This document shows positions 54,530 through 64,000 of a DNA stretch of 64,000 nucleotides, piece by piece. Made by a program: the position numbers and the translations under genes. The stretch lies in contig NZ_CP012670.1 of the NCBI RefSeq assembly GCF_004135735.1, positions 2,914,001 to 2,978,000 of the forward strand, written 5' to 3'. Below the pieces are notes generated by a model. It saw nothing but the letters and a program-made list of their open reading frames with translations, did no database searches and was not told the origin of the DNA. Within the stretch, counting starts at the first letter, position 1; every line of letters starts with the position of its first letter. This stretch comes from Sorangium cellulosum. GTDB lineage: Bacteria; Myxococcota_A; Polyangia; Polyangiales; Polyangiaceae.

Positions 54530-55084
54530 GAGGATCCTCTCTTGAACGAGCTCCACCTCGATCCCGCCGCGTCCCGGCTGGTGGTCCGCACCCGCGCCAT
54601 CGGGATGCTCGCGCGCCTGGCGCACGACCTCGAGATCACCGCCGCCCGGCTGCGCGGCCGGGCGCGGCTCGACGGCGCCTCGTGGACGGCCGAGCTCGAG
54701 GTCGACGTGGCCGGGCTCCGCGTCGCGGGCATCCTGCGCGGCGATCGGCTCGATCCGGACGCGCTCTCGGCCGGGGATCGCCGCGAGATCGAGCGGCGCA
54801 TGCGCGAGGAGGTGCTCCGCGGCACCGAGGTCGTGGCGGTCCGCGCCTCCGGGGCGACGCGCGACCGCGCCGAGGTGCGCGTCCAGGTCGCCTCGGGGAG
54901 CGCCGCGCTGACGGCGCGGCTGTCGTCGCACGATCGCGGCGACGGGGCCGTCGGGGTGGTGGGGGGCTGTCAGCTCTCGCTTTCGGCGCTCGGCGTGCCC
55001 GAGATCAAGGGCCCGCTCGGGGCCTTCCGGGTGCGGGACGAGCTCGAGATCCTCGTCGATCTCACTCTGCGGCCGGCGGGCTAG
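54512..55084 (+). CDS. YceI-like domain protein
   Basis: A 190-residue protein. The segment LVVRTRAIGMLARLAHDLEI followed by strand-rich sequence and a closing FRVRDELEILVDLTLRP fits the YceI lipocalin-like fold, which binds isoprenoid or other hydrophobic ligands; here there is no signal peptide, so it should act in the cytoplasm. The start is uncertain: ATG 54512 lies in a 10-bp repeat, while TTG 54542 is preceded by GAGGAT at good spacing. It overlaps the end of the convergent DUF362 gene by 23 bases. Confidence 0.7.
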   Translation: MNSHDDEDPLLNELHLDPAASRLVVRTRAIGMLARLAHDLEITAARLRGRARLDGASWTAELEVDVAGLRVAGILRGDRLDPDALSAGDRREIERRMREEVLRGTEVVAVRASGATRDRAEVRVQVASGSAALTARLSSHDRGDGAVGVVGGCQLSLSALGVPEIKGPLGAFRVRDELEILVDLTLRPAG

Positions 55085-56591
55085 GCGGCCCTGCCGGGAG
55101 CTCGGGCGCCGCCTCGCCGCGCGGGCACGCCCCGTGGACCTGGTACGCCTTGCCGGAGAGGCGCTTCGCGAGCGAGGTCCCGCGCCATGCGACGTAGGCC
55201 TTGTTGAACTCGAGCACCTGATCGGCCGCGAGGTAGGGGTTCTTCAGCTTCCCCAGCGTGACCAGGGTGAGCACCTGCTCCGCCACGCTCACGGGGCAGC
55301 CCTCGAGGCGCAGGTGGCCCTCGTTGCGGGCCATCGCGAGCTTGGTCGTCACCTTGACCATCTTCGCCAGGATGTCGTCGTGCTTCGCGGTGTACGGGTC
55401 GCGGGCGGTCCGGTCCCGGTAGAGGCTCTCGACGCTGACGAGCTGGTCGCCGATCTTGCCCTTGTACGTCGCGCAGTCGCCGATGAAGACGACCTTCTCG
55501 CCCGGCCTGGCGTCGATGGGGCCCTCGTAGGCGCCGAAGACGACGTGCATCCGCGGCATCTTCGCGTCGCACTCCTTGTCGTACTCGCGCAGGATCTCGA
55601 TCGCCTCCTCGATGGCGCCCGGGCAGCCGCCCCAGCAGTACTCGGTGTGCTCGCGCTCGGGCGGCGGGCCGGCGTAGGCGGTGATGTTCGTGCCCTCGAA
55701 GTACTTCTCGACGCGGACGAGGCCCACCTTGAACCCCTTCGCCTTCGCCTTCGCCTCCTCGAGCGTCACGTCCCCCGTGATCTCGATCTGGTCGAGATCC
55801 AGCGGGCCGAAGCCGCGCTCCGCGGCCAGGCGGATGTGGTCGACGCTCATCGGATCGACGCCGATGATGTGGCAGCAGACCGCGTCGAAGGCGACCTGGT
55901 TGTTCCCCATCAGGATGAGGCCGAGATCGAACGGCGACGGCGTGAGCATGCGCCCCTCGCCGGCGGTGATGGCGTCGATCGCGATGAACTGCGGCTGCAC
56001 GATGTACTGGAGGTCGGCGACCTTCTCGTTCAGCCGGTGGTCGTGGTCGATGAGCCGGTGCCGATCGTCCTGGATCCCGATGTAGTTCTTCATCGAGAAG
56101 GTCACGGTCGTCCACGGGTGCGACTTGAACTTGGGGCAGTTCACGAAGAAGTCGGCCCTGGCGACGGGCTCCGGCGTGAACACGTAGTCGCGCAGCCGGC
56201 CCTCGTGCGTCAGCCGGATCTCGACCTGCTGCTCCTCCTCGAAGTGGTAGTGCTTGACCCCGGTCCGCCGGAACATCGGGTAGTAGCCGGCGCCCTCGTA
56301 GGTCATGCGGGTCGGGAGCGTGATGCCGCACCGCTCGCCGACGGCGAGCTCGGTCACGCGCCCATCGTCGCGATCCCTCAGCGCGCCGATGACGCCTTCG
56401 ACGAACTCGGGTCGCGTGTAGGCGTGCGGGAAGTGCGCGCCCGAGGCGACGACGTTCGGCTTGATGAGCGTCCGGCCGTGCGGGCGGAGCGAGAGCTCCT
56501 CGAGGCCGCCGCGCACGATGCGGCGGATCGCCGCCACGTCATACGTCGAGCAACGCTGCAGGATTACACGAGGGCGCGACGTAATTTTCAT
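55062..56591 (-). CDS. DUF362 domain protein
   Basis: A 509-residue protein with the DUF362 pattern: LIKPNVV, the FFVNCPKFKSHPWTTVTFSM segment, KNYIGIQD, DAITAGEGRMLTPSPFDLG and the cysteine sites of CWGGCPGA and DKECDAK further on. Family members are linked to electron transfer or metal-centre chemistry, often with ferredoxin-like domains; no 4Fe-4S ferredoxin motif is present here. No signal peptide. ATG 56591. Convergent with the YceI-like gene, overlapping it by 23 bases. Confidence 0.85.
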   Translation of the reverse strand: MKITSRPRVILQRCSTYDVAAIRRIVRGGLEELSLRPHGRTLIKPNVVASGAHFPHAYTRPEFVEGVIGALRDRDDGRVTELAVGERCGITLPTRMTYEGAGYYPMFRRTGVKHYHFEEEQQVEIRLTHEGRLRDYVFTPEPVARADFFVNCPKFKSHPWTTVTFSMKNYIGIQDDRHRLIDHDHRLNEKVADLQYIVQPQFIAIDAITAGEGRMLTPSPFDLGLILMGNNQVAFDAVCCHIIGVDPMSVDHIRLAAERGFGPLDLDQIEITGDVTLEEAKAKAKGFKVGLVRVEKYFEGTNITAYAGPPPEREHTEYCWGGCPGAIEEAIEILREYDKECDAKMPRMHVVFGAYEGPIDARPGEKVVFIGDCATYKGKIGDQLVSVESLYRDRTARDPYTAKHDDILAKMVKVTTKLAMARNEGHLRLEGCPVSVAEQVLTLVTLGKLKNPYLAADQVLEFNKAYVAWRGTSLAKRLSGKAYQVHGACPRGEAAPELPAGPPSPPAAE

Positions 56592-56662
56592 GAATGCAGC
56601 GTAAGGGTCGCGGCGAGGCGCCGCAACACCCGCCGCTCCGGCGAGCGGATCCGTGAAGAGGC

Positions 56663-56965
56663 TCAGTCCGGGCGGTCGCCGTCGAGGAGCCGCGCGAGCT
56701 CGGCGCGGACCTCACGCGTCGCGTCGATGAGCCGGCCTTCGAGCTCGAAGATGCGCTCGGCCGGCGCCGCTGCGTCCGGCGCGTGGGGGCCGCGCAGCCG
56801 GCACCGGGCCACCTTGAGCCGGATGGCCGTCCCGGTCGACAGGAGCGCGCCGTCCACCCGGGCGCCGGGCGCCGCGGACGCCGTCGAGCGGAGCCGCACG
56901 CGGTCGCCATCGAGCTCGACGAGCGCGGCCTGGCCGCCCCCGGTCCAGGCGAGGTGGGGCGTCAT
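56663..56965 (-). CDS. Short protein of unknown function downstream of smpB
   Basis: A 100-residue protein opening MTPHLAWTGGGQAALVELDG, with strands such as RVRLRSTASAAPGARVDGAL and AIRLKVARCRLRG that recall the beta-rich core of PilZ-like domains, but no RxxxR...(D/N)xSxxG motif is visible, so cyclic di-GMP binding is not claimed. ATG 56965 has GGAGG five bases upstream; ATG 56980 is weaker. It starts 11 bases after the smpB stop, so the two are probably co-transcribed. Confidence 0.65.
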   Translation of the reverse strand: MTPHLAWTGGGQAALVELDGDRVRLRSTASAAPGARVDGALLSTGTAIRLKVARCRLRGPHAPDAAAPAERIFELEGRLIDATREVRAELARLLDGDRPD

Positions 56966-56976
56966 GCTGGCCTCCG

Positions 56977-57540
56977 TCATTCCGGCCTCCGCGGGCGGGC
57001 GCGATCCTCGCTGCGCTCCGCGCGCCGCGCCTCCATGCGGGGCGCCGAGCCACGCCCGCCGCCGCGCGCTCGCTCCATGGCCGCGCGCGCTTCCCGCGCC
57101 GCGTCCTTCTCCTTCAGGCTCTCGCGCTTGTCGACGGTCTTCTTCCCCTTCGCGAGGGCGATCTCCGCCTTCACGCGGCCGTTCTTGAAATAGAGGCGGG
57201 TCGCGATCACGGTCATGCCCTCGCGCTCGACGCCCCTGCGGAGCGCGTCGATCTCGCTCTCGTGCAGCAGCAGCTTGCGCGGGCGCTTCGCCTCGTGGCC
57301 GAACGCCGCCCCGGGCATCACGGGGATGTTGACCCCTTTCAGGAACACCTCCCCGCGCTCGATGGCGCACCAGCTGTCCGTGAGCTCGGCCGCGCCTTCG
57401 CGGAGCATCTTCACCTCGCTGCCGAGCAGCACCAACCCTGCTTCGAACCGATCGTCGAGGGTGTAATCGAAGGTCGCGCGCTTGTTGCGCACGATGAGCT
57501 TCTCCCCCTCTCGTTCTTTCTCTTTGCCAGCGCGGCTCAC
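56977..57540 (-). CDS. smpB: SsrA-binding protein
   Basis: Partner of tmRNA in rescue of stalled ribosomes. The 187-residue protein has the family's LIVRNKRATFDYTLDDRFEAG, LLGSEVKMLREGAAELTDSW, HEAKRPRKLLLHESEID, and ATRLYFKNGRVKAEIALAKGKK, then a long Arg/Lys/Ala-rich C-terminus that is disordered until it meets tmRNA. GTG 57540 gives the usual 10-residue basic head (SRAGKEKEREGEK) before the fold; GTG 57492 would truncate it. The tail is about 20 residues longer than most SmpBs. tmRNA itself is not in the window. Confidence 0.95.
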   Translation of the reverse strand: MSRAGKEKEREGEKLIVRNKRATFDYTLDDRFEAGLVLLGSEVKMLREGAAELTDSWCAIERGEVFLKGVNIPVMPGAAFGHEAKRPRKLLLHESEIDALRRGVEREGMTVIATRLYFKNGRVKAEIALAKGKKTVDKRESLKEKDAAREARAAMERARGGGRGSAPRMEARRAERSEDRARPRRPE

Positions 57541-57600
57541 GCGGCCGCATAGCGCGCGCGCCGCCGCCTGTCCACCGTCTCCCGAAAGGCCCCGGGAGCC

Positions 57601-57720
57601 GGCCAGGAGGTGGTCGCGTCGGGGGGCTCCCCGGAGAGGCTGGAGTGTAGGCGGCCACGAAGGAGGCCCGCCGGCACGCAAGCCTCCGAGGGGAGCCCCC
57701 GACGCGACCACCTCCTGGCC
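57601..57720. repeat. 120-bp palindromic element upstream of uvrA
   Basis: Arms GGCCAGGAGGTGGTCGCGTC... (57601-57632) and its complement (57690-57720) match over 31 bases with one extra G on the left, and the inner flanks (57633-57654 against 57667-57689) match imperfectly, so almost the whole 120 bp can fold into one hairpin. The rest of 57541-57896 contains no gene. The arms differ from the other two palindromes in this window. It could be a mobile repeat or a regulatory element of the divergent smpB and uvrA genes. Confidence 0.8.
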
Positions 57721-57896
57721 GAGCGTGCGGCAAATTCACCGCCGAGAACGCAATGCCGCCGCGGGCGGGGTCGGCGCGCCGATCGCGTACGATCGTTCGC
57801 GACGTTCGCCGGAAAGGGGGCTACACCCCAGCGGTTTCACGCGGGCCTGTCCACGCCGGACGCCACCCCGCGGAATCACGCCACCCCGCGCCTCCT

Positions 57897-63248
<5,352 letters not shown>

Positions 63249-63273
63249 GCGCGGGCCGCCTCGCGGTCGCGGC

Positions 63274-63477
63274 TCAGGTCTCGGAGCGCTTCGCGTACTG
63301 GTACGCGGTGTAGGCGGAGACCAGGTGGCAGAGCCAGCCCAGCCAGCCCCCCGTGCCGATCCACAGGCCGGGCGTGATGATCAGCCAGAAGATGCCGCGC
63401 AGAAACGCACCGTTATAGATCTGCCCGACACCCGGAATAAGGAAAGAAAGGACGGCAGCGATCCCGGGTTTGCTCAT
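63274..63477 (-). CDS. TM2-domain membrane protein
   Basis: A 67-residue protein with two transmembrane segments: AAVLSFLIPGVGQIYNG then FLRGIFWLII and GLWIGTGGWLGWL, followed by HLVSAYTAYQYAK. The PGVGQIYNG stretch and the spacing are those of TM2 domains, found in small bacterial membrane proteins of unclear function. ATG 63477. Located 26 bases after the convergent uvrA gene. Confidence 0.8.
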   Translation of the reverse strand: MSKPGIAAVLSFLIPGVGQIYNGAFLRGIFWLIITPGLWIGTGGWLGWLCHLVSAYTAYQYAKRSET

Positions 63478-63637
63478 GGCGTCAGAACCTGATCACCCCC
63501 GATGCCATGTCAAGCGGGCCCCGGCGGGCGCTTCGGATCCGTCCTGCTGCGCCGCGCTCGACAGCGAGGCGGACGGATCCGAGCCTGCTCGGTTCCAGCG
63601 ACTCAGTTTCTGCGTTCTGCGGCTCGGTGCCAGCGGC

Positions 63638-64000
63638 TCAGTTCCTGCCTGGCAGGATGATCCGCTTTCGACCTGTCGAGGACGTTGTCGGAGCGGGCGC
63701 CGTGCTCGTCGCGGTGGGGGCCGCGGTGGTTGTCGAGGTGGGGGCCGCGGTCGTCGTCGACGTGGGCGCCGGCTGCGTGGCGGTGGAGGTCGGGGTGGGC
63801 GTCGCCGGCTTCGGCTGCGCGCGCGCGGTCGGCTTCGGCGCTGCCACAGGGGCCGGCTCCGGCGGCGGCGCGGGGGGCTCGGGTGTGGTGGTCGCGGGCG
63901 GGGGCGGCGGATCGCTGGCGACCGACGCTGGCGCGGGGGGCGCATCGACCGCCATCACCGGCGCGGCGTCCTCGGACGAGCTCTCGCTGCGCATCACGAA
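63638..64000 (-). CDS. C-terminal part of a Pro/Thr/Ala-rich protein (partial)
   Basis: The frame runs off the window edge; about 120 residues are visible. They are almost all low complexity: Pro/Ala (PPAPASVASDPPPPPA), Pro/Glu, then TSTTTAAP repeats, ending in the basic tail GRKRIILPGRN before the stop. This looks like a disordered linker or cell-surface stalk. In Sorangium-type genomes such tails follow serine/threonine kinase domains or lipoproteins, but nothing here decides. An ATG at 63994 could be an internal Met or the true start. Confidence 0.55.
   Translation of the reverse strand, partial: FVMRSESSSEDAAPVMAVDAPPAPASVASDPPPPPATTTPEPPAPPPEPAPVAAPKPTARAQPKPATPTPTSTATQPAPTSTTTAAPTSTTTAAPTATSTAPAPTTSSTGRKRIILPGRN

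Noticed and set aside
56663..56965. PilZ domain assignment
   Set aside because: The RxxxR and (D/N)xSxxG motifs needed for cyclic di-GMP binding are not seen.

Overview
The window is very GC-rich DNA with long overlapping open frames on both strands. It looks like a myxobacterium of the Sorangium/Polyangium type (Polyangiales). Supporting signs are a MYXO-CTERM sorting tail, many Ala/Pro-rich lipoproteins and TPR proteins, an HD-GYP regulator, a double-length UvrA, GTG/TTG starts, and small two- to four-gene operons interrupted by intergenic palindromes. The species call is inference.

Layout. 0-3.8 kb (minus): a Gld-type ABC exporter operon (ATPase, permease, GldG-like protein, first codons of a fourth gene), divergent from aspartokinase lysC (4.2-5.4 kb). 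5.8-17 kb is an accessory, partly decayed region. It holds type VI secretion leftovers (a DUF3540-like fragment, a pentapeptide-repeat protein, two VgrG relics, a small VgrG-neighbour protein), a 3' scrap of hisC, 41-bp tandem repeats, a macrodomain gene, a cytochrome P450 and an FAD monooxygenase. Within it lies a Ro60/TROVE gene, directly preceded on the same strand by a tRNA-like RNA gene carrying an extra about 62-nt hairpin arm: a candidate Y RNA of unusual topology. 17-28 kb: an unknown conserved gene, an S9 peptidase lipoprotein, a large TPR protein, a PQQ-type sugar dehydrogenase lipoprotein, an AraC regulator divergent from an aldo/keto reductase, a small outer-membrane barrel and a zinc-ribbon membrane protein.

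28-37 kb: an anchored TPR-like protein, lipB coupled to a REC-GAF-HD-GYP regulator, a fused 23S rRNA m5U methyltransferase/RluA pseudouridine synthase, and a Lys/Pro/Ala-repeat envelope protein. 37-44 kb: cyaY, a phosphonoacetaldehyde dehydrogenase/phosphonoacetate hydrolase pair (phnY-phnA), tRNA-Arg(UCU), uppS and a two-component system. 44-54 kb: a MYXO-CTERM protein with a lytic-transglycosylase-like domain and its coupled partner, a TPR lipoprotein-like gene, an NtrC-type activator followed by an FGE-sulfatase-domain lipoprotein, and a membrane / degenerate ABC ATPase / membrane gene trio. 54-64 kb: a YceI-like protein, a DUF362 protein, a short unknown gene, smpB, a 120-bp palindrome, the tandem UvrA, a TM2-domain protein and the end of a Pro/Thr-rich protein.

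The strongest candidate for something undescribed is the tRNA-like RNA next to the TROVE gene. Other items worth a look are the RlmD-RluA fusion, the ABC ATPase paralogue with a broken nucleotide site held in an operon with two membrane proteins, and the palindromic intergenic elements.
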